From Undaria pinnatifida (taxonomy: Eukaryota; Sar; Phaeophyceae; Laminariales; Alariaceae), in NCBI GenBank assembly GCA_012845835.1, contig JABAKD010000007.1:7514066-7578065 (forward strand): 64,000 nucleotides of DNA, read 5' to 3'. This document shows positions 23,250 to 35,500 of the stretch, piece after piece (positions within the stretch are counted from its first letter, which is position 1; every line of letters begins with the position of its first letter). The translations under genes were made by a program, and so were the position numbers. The notes beneath the pieces are model-generated. The model was not told where the DNA came from. It saw only the letters and a list, made by a program, of their open reading frames with translations, and made no database searches.

Positions 23250-24480
23250 AGAACGTTTATCTGCCACATCTATTCAAGCTGAAGCTCGTTTGGTTACTCT
23301 CCCGTGCCTGTCCGGGCTTACTGTTCTAACTCGAGTGGTTCAGAGAATCAGTATGACTTACCTACGTTCATCGAGAGGGGATGATGATGCTCTCGCGATT
23401 ACTCTCGATCTCCCGCACATCCGCTTTTACTTCACAGCGCATGCGCTGGCCCTAATACAATATATGTGGCAAGCTAAGTTTTTCACGTACATGGATCTCC
23501 AACATGATAATTCGCTCATCCCTTCGGCTTTTCTTCTCCGCCATTGGTGGCCCAGAGAGATCGCTCCACGTGCAAGCCTCACCAAGGAGGTTTATACCCA
23601 CCCGTTCACTTTATTGCGCCTCTCTGCGTCACCTACTCGACCTTTCGCACTCTCAGAGAAACCAACTGGCTTGTCTACTTTCACCGAGGTCGATCTGCAT
23701 CCGCACTCGAACTCTCTATTTTTTTGCTGATGTTACACTCTGCTTTTTTCCTTTATTGGCCCAAAGACACAATATGTAGCTGGCAAAGTTCATCGAACAT
23801 CGGCACATGCATCTCTTACTAAATTAATATGCGAACAATATATCATATCTGCCGTCATATTTTTCCACGTCTGGTGGCCCAGAGAGACCGCATGACTTGC
23901 CAAGTTCATTGAGGACGGCTATGCCCACTTGGCCATTTTCTCTTGTCTCTTCCCTTTCCCTATTCTTCTTTTCGTGGCCCAGAGAACCCGCAAGGCTTGT
24001 CCATGTTCATCCGAGGCCGATGTTTACGCCCAATCGATCACTCACTCTTGCCCCCACGCTTTCATCGTACGTTATCTGGGGCGTCCCATCCACGGCGTAT
24101 ATTGACTTATGTGGCACGTCAACTTCATCCAATACCGGTGTTTGCGTATCACCCACTCAATAACGTTTTCCCTTTGGTGGAAGAGCGGGAGCGCGTGACT
24201 CGTAAGAATCTTCGAGGGTGTATTCATGCGTAATCAGTCACGCTCTTGTATATCCCGGCTTTTTTCTACTATATCGGTGGGGGGGCAGAGGCATCGAATA
24301 TTACTTGCCAAGCTCCATCGAGGAGTTCTTTGCCCGCTCGGAAGCTCTATCGTGTTCCTCCCCTTCTACATCTCCACCTTCGGCTGAGAGAGGGCGTAGG
24401 ATGGTTGGTGCGTGCCACGATAGAGGTAATCCGGCCATTTTTTTTCTGAGGTTCCTCAATCCGGGAGCTTTGGACATCTC
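23250..24480 (+). repeat. Degenerate tandem repeat, units around 100-150 bp
   Basis: Recurrent ordered words, GGCCCAGAGAGA, GCAAG/CAAGTTCATCGAGG, TTTACGCCCACT and C/T-rich CACTCTT stretches, appear near 23550, 23760, 23877, 23976 and 24285. Unit length varies and the units are heavily diverged. Open frames here show no recognisable domain. Confidence 0.45.
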
Positions 24481-25457
24481 CCAAAAACTGATTTGGAGAA
24501 ATACATTACCCGGATGAAAAAGCTCACATGGCCTAGGTGCACGACGGTCGAATCATGCAAACAAAAACACAATTTCTGGTTATTTTTCCTCAAGGAGCCC
24601 CGTCAAACAGAAACATTTTTAGACGATAAACCATACCTATATCACGCTAATCGAACACCTGTACCCCGCCCCATCGATTGATCTCCCGTCTCGCAATTGT
24701 ACTATACTTCACACATATAGTGACGAGGAGAAAGCGTATTACTCGCCAACGCTCATCGAGTACGTGCAGTCGTTAGAGCACCGGATAATACGAATATTTT
24801 TCTGACCTAGGCCGGGTTTCGCTGTCTGATAGATGAGTGCGTTATAAACATGCTTCCGTGTAACGGCTCTCGAAATATATACTTTCCCGTCTATGGCATA
24901 CCTGTCTTTAATTTTGCCTTGCTTCCTATCGCATATCCCGTATAGTCTGTGCCCGCTGGGTCACTCCCGTGTATTTTGGTCTACGACACTGAACCAAAGC
25001 AGCGGCAGTGGATTTACCCTTAGGCTTTGCGACAGTGACAACAAGGTGATGAAGTCATTGCGGAACGCACGCCTCTTCAAATGAATACGCTTTCTAATTA
25101 AATCCATAAACCAACCTGAGATAGCGTTTCTGCTAAACCCTTAGGTGCGACCCAGGCGGCGGTGGGGGGATGGTAACAACACAGTTGAAGAACTCGCGGG
25201 ATTGACCATGCGTGTAACAAAAACCAGACAAAACAATATTTTTTGACGGCGCAGACTAAGGATACCGTACCTTGAGCCATATCGAGAAACGACCAAATAC
25301 TAGGGGCCGTGGCTCGCTCTGGGCCACTGACAGTAAGACGCCCTAAACGTGACCCTCCCACCTTCTAGTCGTCATAATGTCCTGCTGCTGTACACGTGAC
25401 GACCACAGTCGACTGAGCGGCCTCCTCATCAGTGCACTGGGAAATGGTCCGTTCGTT
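24481..25457. other. Intergenic, 3' flank of the minus-strand gene
   Basis: No recognised coding signature or repeat. The stop of the LNR/Pmp gene lies at 25458. I could not identify a convincing polyadenylation signal downstream. Confidence 0.45.
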
Positions 25458-26519
25458 CTACGTTTCGGCGAGGGGTTCTACAGAAATTGTGACAGGAATC
25501 ACGGTGCCACCAAGTTTAGGTGAACTGATCTCTCGCACCGTTTCCTTAAGCGAACACATCATCACTCCGGACTCGGCTATTACCGCAAGCACCATACCCA
25601 CGTGGGCGGCAACGAGCACAGCCTCGAAGACCTTTTGGCTACCAGATTTCTCGTCGGACACGTCTACCTTCAACAGGAGCGCCACGTACATGCTCGCGTA
25701 TACGACAACGTGTCCCATGCGGCTTATCCAGGTGTCCCATTTTGATGCAAACGGAGCTAAGCCCTCCGAAGTAATCGCGAAAGCAAACGCGATAATCAGG
25801 GTTACTGCGATCTGAGCCGATGTGTTCGGATAGATGAACACGACCACACCTGTCAGCAGCACCCGCCGAACGCACTCGATCACCTCATAGTAGAAAACCG
25901 ACGGCTTGTACGGCATCCACAGGTCTGAAACCGCTTGCGTGCGCTGATTTGCTTCCCGACCAACCTCGTCCTTCAGCACTCCGCGGTTCCGGAACAAGAG
26001 GAATGCGTACAGAGTCGGTATGCCCACTGGGTACACAACAATCATGAAGCCCGCGTAAATTTGAAACGCGCTGTGCGTCGGGGACTCGCAGTCAACACGA
26101 TAGTCCGCACGGAGGTACTTATGCCCGTCCGCGAGATCGTCGCACGCAAACATCTGGAAAACAACGGAGCTGACGCTGGAGTAGATAAGGAATGTCAGAA
26201 GCAGCCCCATCGACACGTGCCTGTGCCTGACCATGCGCAGATCTTGGAGCGACCCCCCACTGTTGCGATTGATGGGGTCGCTGAACTGCGATACCCCCCG
26301 ATCAATACCTCGTGTCGCCACAATGTAGGTGAAGCTAAGGAACATTGCGGCGATGATGGGACCGATTGTTGCTATCAGCAGTCGGCCGTGGATGCCAATG
26401 TCGAACAAACAGCCCATTGACAGTTGAGATATCCAGCCGAGATCGAAGTTTATAACGTTGACGGCGTCGAGGAAGCGCTGGTACACTTGCGGGTAGGTGA
26501 CGTTGGCGATCGCAGTGAA
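25458..26519 (-). CDS. Exon 4: multi-pass membrane domain
   Basis: 353 codons plus stop, beginning FTAIANVTYPQVYQRFLDAV. Likely membrane segments include LLIATIGPIIAAMFLSFTYI, MGLLLTFLIYSSVSSVVFQM, a stretch with YAGFMIVVYPVGIPTLYAFL, then VLLTGVVVFIYP, AVTLIIAFAFAI, VVVYASMYVALLL and a last segment near the C-terminus. The FACDDLADGHKYL and YPVGIP motifs are the ones I associate with the membrane part of this algal/oomycete family, which is distantly TRP-like. That relation is from memory of the family and not proven here. Confidence 0.85.
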   Translation of the reverse strand, partial: FTAIANVTYPQVYQRFLDAVNVINFDLGWISQLSMGCLFDIGIHGRLLIATIGPIIAAMFLSFTYIVATRGIDRGVSQFSDPINRNSGGSLQDLRMVRHRHVSMGLLLTFLIYSSVSSVVFQMFACDDLADGHKYLRADYRVDCESPTHSAFQIYAGFMIVVYPVGIPTLYAFLLFRNRGVLKDEVGREANQRTQAVSDLWMPYKPSVFYYEVIECVRRVLLTGVVVFIYPNTSAQIAVTLIIAFAFAITSEGLAPFASKWDTWISRMGHVVVYASMYVALLLKVDVSDEKSGSQKVFEAVLVAAHVGMVLAVIAESGVMMCSLKETVREISSPKLGGTVIPVTISVEPLAET

Positions 26520-29500
26520 CTGGGCCGGAACAAACGAAGGTTGTCGCAAATTAGTCGGCTGGTATTAGGCTTGGCAGCGCAGATTGTGCAAGGAGATGTT
26601 TTCGTCTGAACAGTCAGCAGCGGACAACGGTACTGTTAGGCAGTTGATATACTGTAATAAACTATATGTGATATCATCATTCACCCCGGCGTTGGTTAAG
26701 CCAGAAGAGTACTCGGTCTTGTGACCGACGTATCCTGTCTATCGAACGCACGGAAAAGCTAAAATACCGACCGATAACTGTATACACCATCAATGCCATC
26801 GGCGATCATTATCACGGCATAAATGGTACGAGGTTAGTCAATCTCCGATCCAACACCGCACAGATGAAATGCATGTGACGACCCACCCACAGTTCCGGGG
26901 GTCCTACCAAACGGGGAACACGGCAACCTGGGCTTGTGGGAGACCGTGTAAAGCGGCTCTCACGACTGCAGGTCGATGGAGATCTCTTCCCTGGATAACT
27001 TCCTACACGCGTGCTACAGTAGATGTTGGGCTCAAACGTGCCAAGGATTTGAGGATTTTCCCTTGGACAACAATGCACCTTGCCCACCAACGAACTGCAC
27101 AAGAGCATGTACGACAATATGCCTAAGATACCATCCCATGGGCTAGATATCTCTTATTAACAGCCAAGGTCGTCCGACACAGCTCAGGTCAAAATCCAAA
27201 AAACACGTGCTACGAATACAGGGTGCGTCGGTTTACAGTAGGTGACAAGAAATCGGAATGGCAAGGCTCCTGAACCAAATATGGTGCAAATACCACTATT
27301 CTTTGTCTGACGAAATCACTCAATGTCTTCCTAGGCCATGGGATATATCAACGAGTTTTTCATCAAAGTCAGCTCATGGGTGAGGTACTACTAGCAATAA
27401 TAATAGCACTAGTAGTGGCAGTAGTAGCAGTAGTAGCGGCAGTAGTAGCAGGAGTAGTAGTAGTAGTAGTTGTAGTAGCAGTAGTAGCAGTAGTAGCAGT
27501 AGTAGCAGCAGTAGTAGTAGTAGTAGTTGTTGCAGTAGTAGTAGTAGTAGTTAGTAGTAGTAGTAGTAGTAGTAGTAGCAGTAGTAGCAGTAGTTGTAGT
27601 AGCAGTAGTAGCAGCAGTAGTAGTAGTGGTAGTAGTAGCAGTAATAGCAGTAGTATAAGTGTGGACCTCCCAAAGCGAGGAACCTCAGCAAAACAAATGT
27701 ATGCCTCTACCATAAAATGCGGCATACGATACAATAGCGTTCCTGAAATGAACAGATCCCCCTGTCATGGTCCAATTAACACGACCCCTCCCGTACCACT
27801 GGACTGACCTGTGTCACGATTTGCAAGGCGACGATGGCAATCTTGATGGAGGGAAGCGGAATGAACCGCGTTAGCCGCTCGATTGCTCCTCGACCGCCAC
27901 TCACTCCAATGCTCGACATCGTGTACGACGCAACGGCAGCCGCACCAAGCAGGAGGACCGCCACAAAAACGACGGCAACCACGATCCCGCTCGCCTTGTC
28001 CGAGCATTTGTCACATGAAAACCCGAAACTCGCCCCATACCCCTCGCTGCAGATCGAGCAATCTATTGTGGCAAGGCGAAGACGAACGAAGAGGGTACAA
28101 CACCATTCCCGCGGGGGGAAAGATCAGTACCATCAAAGGGCAATGCGAGGATATCGATAAATCGGTTGGGCTACGACGCTCAGAGCGGTTAAACAATATC
28201 GGCCTGGGGGTCAGGGCACTGAGAGGACCGCTGACTGACAGATACCTAAGTTCTGTGTTTTGGAACTAATCGGCGTCCCGGCATGTGGGTCGGGGTGTCC
28301 GCACCAGGATACGAGAAAATATTCTATAAGCAAGTAATTCCATTCGATTGTGGCATAGGGGTTGGCGTGTTGGCACAGGGGTGGTAGGATGCCGATGGGG
28401 TACTACTGCCATTAACGTCGCCGTCAACATTGCATCGCCCATGGGGGCCAATGAAATGTGACAACAACATCTTAATAATTCGATGTCCGCACAGCAGGGA
28501 TCGGCGTGGTCTTGGCAGACTGAGACCGAAACCAGTTTAAAAGGCCACTGCCCAGGGTGCTGAGAATCTGATAATACGGTATAGTAAGAGCTTTCGACGG
28601 TGCGACGCCATCGGCTAGGGGCCACGTTACTTACGTGTTGTTCTGGCCGAGGCTATGGGGCCGGGGGGGGAGGGGCACCTCGTATTTCCTTACCGGGTTT
28701 GAGCCACTCACGTGTGAGAGATTCGGTATCTCACGGACAATAATACGCTAGACGATTTTGTTCGGTGCAGTGTGTCTGACCATTCCGTTGTGGACCAAGA
28801 TCGCGATACAAAGACAGCTTGAAAGCTTGAGGCCGGAGTTCCAACGGAACAGGGGCGTCACTCGCGCGAGTAAACCGGAGTCACTGCAAAAAAGGGCCCG
28901 AAACCAGACCCCCTTCCGCAGGTATGGCATTAATACTATACACTATACGATATACTATAGACAAATTTAATAAATTGTTTTGGAACAAGGGGTTAAGGGG
29001 ACTCCATTCGCCATTGGGGCGATTGGGCTGCCGTGTGGAAAGAAAAAAGGCTATCGAAGTACGTGTAGAGTTGGCGACACAGGTCTAGCTTCACGGGGTA
29101 ATGTAACAGTGCCGGCAGGAAAACGTAAACCTTGAAATCGATTGAAATGGGGGATGTAAAATATGGGCCTGGTATCGATATACACTAATCTGAGCAACGC
29201 TCGAAACCATGTACATATTGCGCCAAAACATGTTTAAATAATTGCCGACACAGGTTGTGGTAGTATATCGAGGGCATGTCGACGCGCAGGGGTTGCCGTT
29301 GAACTCAATTTCTTAATTCACTCCTGCTATCGTCGAACCAACAGCGTACCGGTTTTTTCAAATATATAAACTATACTGTTCTTAATCGTGGATCTGTAGC
29401 ACCATGTCAACCACGCACTGGCGTGAACACAATGGTTGTGTGGAGGCTCTATTAGCCTCTCTTTTTCGTGCGAATATACACCTCGAATAGATTGCGCGTT

Positions 29501-32500
29501 AACTAGGATATAAAAACAAGGTGAATATTCCCAAATACTGGTGTCTTTTAGGCACGCCCGTACGATGAGAAGTGCGAGCCTGAATATATAGAATATACGT
29601 ATGTCCAGGTACTGCCCCAGTATGATGGCAGTGTGCCCAGTCCTGACACAAATTCTAGTATACTGTTACGCCCTGCGAACTAGGGTACACCACATATACG
29701 CACCCAGCAGTCCGACCGCCTTATGTAGGGCTAAGTTATACATCTGGTGTGTGCCGGGCTTGGGGCACATGACTTAGCACGCGAAACACATCAATATCGC
29801 CTAGAGGGAAAGGGCCAGGCTGGTCGGCAGCCCCTCGCCGTGGTCGCGGGTGTGCGGGGAGGTGGGACCACGAACCAAGACTCGGAAGTTCCGAATGTAT
29901 GACAACACGGCTTTTCAGACGACCTTAAGACGAATCTCACCGTATTTCCCGCAAGGTTCTTCTTCCACTGTTACAACTGGACATCTGGGGCGTTCGCCGA
30001 TGTGGGTGTTAATGTCTCCGAAACAACGGTGCAATATAACGGCAACGACAAACGTTAGCGTACTCCGCCGCCCCTGTTGCTGCTGGTACTCTGCATCCTG
30101 ATGTGTGCTACTACACAAAATATTCAAGTCGAACAATGTACCAACTCGCGCGACCGCGGGCCCGGTGGTGTCAGCTCCGAGGACTTCCCCTCGTAGGCTC
30201 GGAGTGCACTTGTCCAAAATAATGCCTTTGGCCATGGACCTGACATGCCATCGGCCATGGACCTTCCCGTCCGTATCAGATGATCTCAAGAGCTCACAAG
30301 AAACGCCAATAATGACAGTGGATCTCCCTGATAAAATGCATCCAACCATTCTATGCACGATAAAATGCCCAATGATACGACCACAGCAGTACACCACTTT
30401 CGAAAAGCCGATCTTCGGCTACGAACAACAAGTTGGCTCAGACCGAGTGGCTTTGATAAGCGTACCTGTCCCCGTACGCTGTGCAAGGGTCAAATCCAAC
30501 AAATATCAGTCGTTTTCACCACGACCCAAGATTTACCACCTTTACTGGCCGTGAACAAGGATTGTTCAGAAGCCGCGTCATCCCCCAATGAATCTTCAAG
30601 CAAACCACCTACCACGCGTTACACCTCCAATTGCGCATGCAAGTGGCCGAAACCCAGATCACACTTTGATTGTGTAGTTCGGTGCAACGATGACCCGTAA
30701 AACGGAAGCATCAACCTCGGGCATGCTCTGTCCACACACAGCCTCAGCGATGAACCGCCAGCTGTGGCTGCGTCAGGTGCTATCAGCGCCCTGCGCAGAA
30801 ATTCCAACTCAGAAGAAAACTCCAAAGACAACATTTCGATCAAAACGAAAATCAACAAGTGAAAATTCGTGATCACCCCTCAAACCACAATATGACCAAG
30901 AATGCAGCCCATCCCGCTGTACGAGTTCCCGCTTCTGATCCATTATCAGCCGCAGCGCCTTGAGCTATTTTTGCAGCACGGCCGTCGCGCCATAAAACAT
31001 GCGAGACACCGGCTCCCAGGTGCTTTCCGCCTCTTCCGGCCCTTCCCAGGCCACCTTGACGACAAACTCGTCGTCACTACCTAGCGGCAGTGGGGCACGA
31101 CTCTGGCACACTCCACCACAGGCGATTACGTTCAGGTGGGGGCTTCGCCCGCACCACCTTTGCGCCTGAATAAACCGGACCGCCCCGGGCTTCATGGGTC
31201 AGGTGGGTCGCCCAACGGCGCCCGACACAACAAATCTAAAGGTGCGTGTGAAAAACGATATCGCGCAGCATGTTGGCACATTCAGGCGGGGAGCCATGGC
31301 CAACAGCGTTATGGACAGCTGTCTCCAACACGCCCGCACGATCCCGCATTTCCACCTCGGAATCCTGGAATATCATGGGTCCTTGAGACGGCAGCGGCCG
31401 TGTGACCTCATCGTCCACGTCGTCTGGCGCGTCGCCACCCGACCAGAAAGCTGTGACAGCCATCGCCGCTCGCAGCACAGCACCAACGCTGGGCTCACTT
31501 ACAGAACGATCTGTAAGCTCCATCCCAGCACCCTGTTGGTGCTCTTATCCCTGCAGTACCAAGGGCTTGAGCTGCACCATGACGTCGATGCCGAGTTTCT
31601 CTCTCAGCATATTCTGCCCGATGATAATGACATTCCCTCCCCCAGGGAGCACGATAAACGGTATGGTAAATCGGACTGGTCCCCACGGTTTTTCGATCGT
31701 TAAGTTGAGCGGACACTATATTCTTCTCAATATCACAGTCTTGGCCCAACGACGTCACCACACGCGCATGCCAAACGAACGCCAGCGTTAACGCGGTTTG
31801 GGTCATCTCCGGCTGTCCCTGCACGGCCTCCATCAGCTCCTCCTAAATTGCTGTAATGTGTGAACCATAATCCATCAGCACCTTGACCCAAGCAGCCGCG
31901 GAAGCACCGGGAACCGTGAGACGCCCTGCGACAAGCCGCGTCCTGGCGTCTAACTGTGGTTCGGTTTCCACCGTATCCACGTTCTTATCACCACTTCCAT
32001 CCGGCTGTAAGACCGAGACACGCGCAAATGAAAATATGCTAAAGTCACCCCATCATTTCCGTTATGCGGGTGCCGGCAGCTGCACCGGAACGTAGTGAAG
32101 AACTGGCGCCGCATTATGTGGCTCAGCGATCTGGGACACCTGGTTCTGCACCGACTCAATGAACCCATAATACACTGGCGCCATAAAATCCCGCGGCACG
32201 CGAATGTACACGTAGTCGTCGTAATTCTGCTTAGATGATTCAGACGCAGCAGGTTGGGCCACCTGCACTATCTGCATTTTTGGTGGAAGCTTGTGAAAAC
32301 TTATATGAAAGCTTCCATCGATTCCATGGAAGCTTCCACGACTTTTGCGGAAGATTCTATGAAAGCTTCCACGAAAGGTTCCACGGAAGCAGCTTCCACG
32401 GAAGCTTCCACGAAAGCATTTTCCACGGAATCTACTTCCACGGAAGATTCCACGGAAACTATTTCCACGGAAGCTTCCAAAAAATCTCCCACGGAAGCTT

Positions 32501-35500
32501 CCACGGAAGCAACTCCCACGGAAGCCTCCATAAAAGCTTTCACGGAAGCAACTTCCACGGAAGCTCCCATGAAAGCTCTTACGGAAGCAACCTCCACAAC
32601 TTTCACGAAGGTTTTCACGATAGCTTCCACGGAAGCAACGTCCACGGAAACAACTTCCACGGAAGCTTCCATGAAAGCTTTCACGGAAGTGTTCACGGAA
32701 GTAACATAATCCTAACCCTAACCCTAACCGTAACCCTAAACCTTACCCTAACATTTTCAACTTCCATGGAAGCTTACATTACTTCCGCGAATTCTTCCAC
32801 TACTTCAATGAAAGCTTCCATGGAAGATTTCGTGGTCGTTACGTCCATGAAAGCTTTCTTGGAAGCTTTCGTGGACGCTCCCGTGGAATTTATTTCCGTG
32901 GAAGCTTTTACATCTTCCATATCTTCTATGGAAGCTTCCATGAAGACTTCCGTGGAAGTTACTTCCATGAAAGCTTTTATATCTTCCATATCTTCTATGG
33001 AAGCTTCCATGAAGACTTCCGTGGAAGTTATTTCCATGAAATCTTCCATAACCTCCAAGATAGTTTCCATCTCTTCAATGAACGCTTCCATGGATGCTGT
33101 AGTGAAAGCTACTTCCATGAAAGCTTTTCGTGAAAGCTTTTGTGGAAGACCCCGTGGAAGTTACTTCTGTGGAAGCTGTCATATTTCCTATACCTTCCAT
33201 GAAAGCTTCAACGGAAGCTTCCACGAAAGACTCCGTGGACGTTACTTCCATGAAAGCTTCTATAACGTCCAAGAAAGCTTCCATTACTTCCATGAAAGCT
33301 TTCATGTAGGATTTCGTGGAAGTTACTGTCACGGAAGCTTTTGTGAAAGCTTTCGTAGAAGCTCCCGTGGAAGTTACGTCGGTAGAAGCTTTCATATCCT
33401 CCATATCTTCCATGGAAGCTTCCACGGAAGCTTCCATGAAAGCTTCCGTCGATGTAATTTCCATGAAAGCTTCCATAACGTCCATGAAAGCTTCGATTAC
33501 TTCCATGAAAGCTCCTTTGGAAGCTTTCGCTTAAGTCACTTCCATGGAATCTTTCGTAAAAGCTTTCGTGGAAGCTCCTTTGGACGATACTTCCGTGGAA
33601 GCCTTCATATCTTCCATATCTTCCATGGAATCTTCCTCCGCTTCAATTTATTCCATGGAAGCTTCCATGCAAGCTTCCATAGCTTCCATATCTTCCATGG
33701 AAGCTTCCATGAAAGGGGTAAAAGCTTCCGCGGAAGATTTCATAAGCTTTCACGCAAAATGCAAGTAGTGCCGGAGACCGAGCAGGTTTGGTCTCCGGAA
33801 CCACAACCTCTGAGGCGGTCTTGTACGCACTAGCTCGAGGGGTGGCAGTCGCAGGGGCTATCCCCGTTCTCTTGCTCCGGGTATACTAAGTGGGACCGTT
33901 TGTCGACTGCTGCTGCTGTAAAAGAGTCTGACAGTGGCTCTGCCCAAGGAAGCCTTTTCCCCCTCTTACCCTGCTGGCTTTGGGGGCAATCCCACTGTTT
34001 TTGACCTTGCTAGCCACACACAAAGCACTCCTTGTTGTCGTACCGGTGGTTCCGCTTTGTTTTGACACCGGCAGCCTTGACATTCTCGCGTGCGTTGTGC
34101 CAGTACTTCCCTGCAGGTTGGTCTCCGCAACAGCCATCAAATCTGAATCACACCGCTTCTCTGTGTGCCGGCGTTAAGCGTCGTTGGCCATAATTACAGC
34201 TTGATGCCGTTGCTGCTTGACAATGATGCTGAACAAAGCGTCAGGATCATGCGCTACGAGATCGAAACGCATTTTTTTTCCACCTTGCGGCGGAAGTCGA
34301 ATGGCTCGATTCCCGCCTCGCTGTTGCCTTCACCAGCACCTTGCCGTGCTTTCGCGTGAACTGCCGACCGTCGGGCCTCGCCACTTCCGTGAGCCCGCTG
34401 TCAGCAAGGCAATTCCGCAGGGCACGTTGTTGCATGAACACCCTGCTATCTATCGGCACGCTCGCATCCATCTTCAGCACACGTAGTGGCTGGCGGCAAA
34501 AATCAACATCACTCGTCTGCTGCACATCAACGCCAGCAAACCTTTTGCGTCCTTACAACAGCTCCTCCTCGGAGAGGTCGGTCCAGGGTTTGCCATCGTA
34601 GAACTCATCCGCCACCACCATTTGGTTCGTCGAATCTACCAGCTCTCGCGTCCGCCCGAGTACCCCCTGTCCTCCATGTTGGTTCGTGATACGCATCTGC
34701 TGCTTGTACTCCGAGTAGGCAACAAGAAATTCACTTATATCTTCGAAGGTAGCAGCATCACCACCCAACCTAGGTGGCCTACCTCCTCCCATCGTCACCC
34801 TCATTTCCGGCTCCAGCCGGCCACCGGCTCGGCCTCCACCTCTCGAGATGCCCCAGCTTGCAGAATGGACTCCGTCAGCGCCCCGCGCTCATGCTCCTCT
34901 TGCTGCTGTAGGGTCTTCCATTACTTTCGGCTGGTGTCCCACACCAGCACGCGAAACTGTTCTTTCCGGCCTCCAAAAGCCCTCGTGTTGGGCAGTAAGC
35001 AGAACTTACCCAGTTCAATTGAATTGTACCGACTCGCGCGACCGCGGGACCGTTGATATCAGCTCATGAGGACTTCCCCTCGTAGACTCGGAGTGCGTTT
35101 GTCCACAATGCAATAGTTCGTTCGTTATCGCACGGGGAAGTGAAATGCCATCGACCATGGACCTTCCCGTCCGTATTATAAGATCTCAAGAGCTCACAAG
35201 AAACGTCAATAGTAACAATGGAACTCCCTGATAAAATGCATCCAACCATTCTATGCGCGATAAAATGCCCAATGATACGACCACAGTGGTACTTGCCCCG
35301 AAAACGGTCGCCGCTTCAGCAATGCTATATTAAAACTGTTCTTAAGGCACGTTTCGACGGCGTTTATGTCGGGCGTGTGATAGGTTGAATCAGATTAAAT
35401 CGAAGTCGCGGAGAGGGTGTTTTATGGTGATGAATGTAGTCAGTCGTTGGCCAAGTGCGAGATATTCCCCCAGGCACATGCCTCCGCGGGGTGTGGAACA

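Larger units (their letters stand above)
30137..35293 (-). mobile_element. Non-autonomous LTR retrotransposon, copy 2, full length with nested insertion
   Basis: Two LTRs (30137-30393 and 35025-35293) bound an interior with gag, zinc knuckle, protease and chromodomain remnants on the minus strand, co-oriented with the host gene. As in copy 1, RT, RNase H and integrase are absent. A ~1.5 kb GGAAGCTTCC-type array interrupts it at about 32280-33760. I see no clear target-site duplication. Stops and a mutated protease active site show it is inactive. Confidence 0.8.

Noticed and set aside
25935..26420. 161-codon plus-strand frame
   Set aside because: Antisense to exon 4, where the minus strand encodes membrane segments and family motifs.
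32235..33833. 532-codon plus-strand open frame rich in FHGSFHES
   Set aside because: It is a translation of the GGAAGCTTCC array, which stays open in several frames on both strands, and it crosses the antisense of a retrotransposon.
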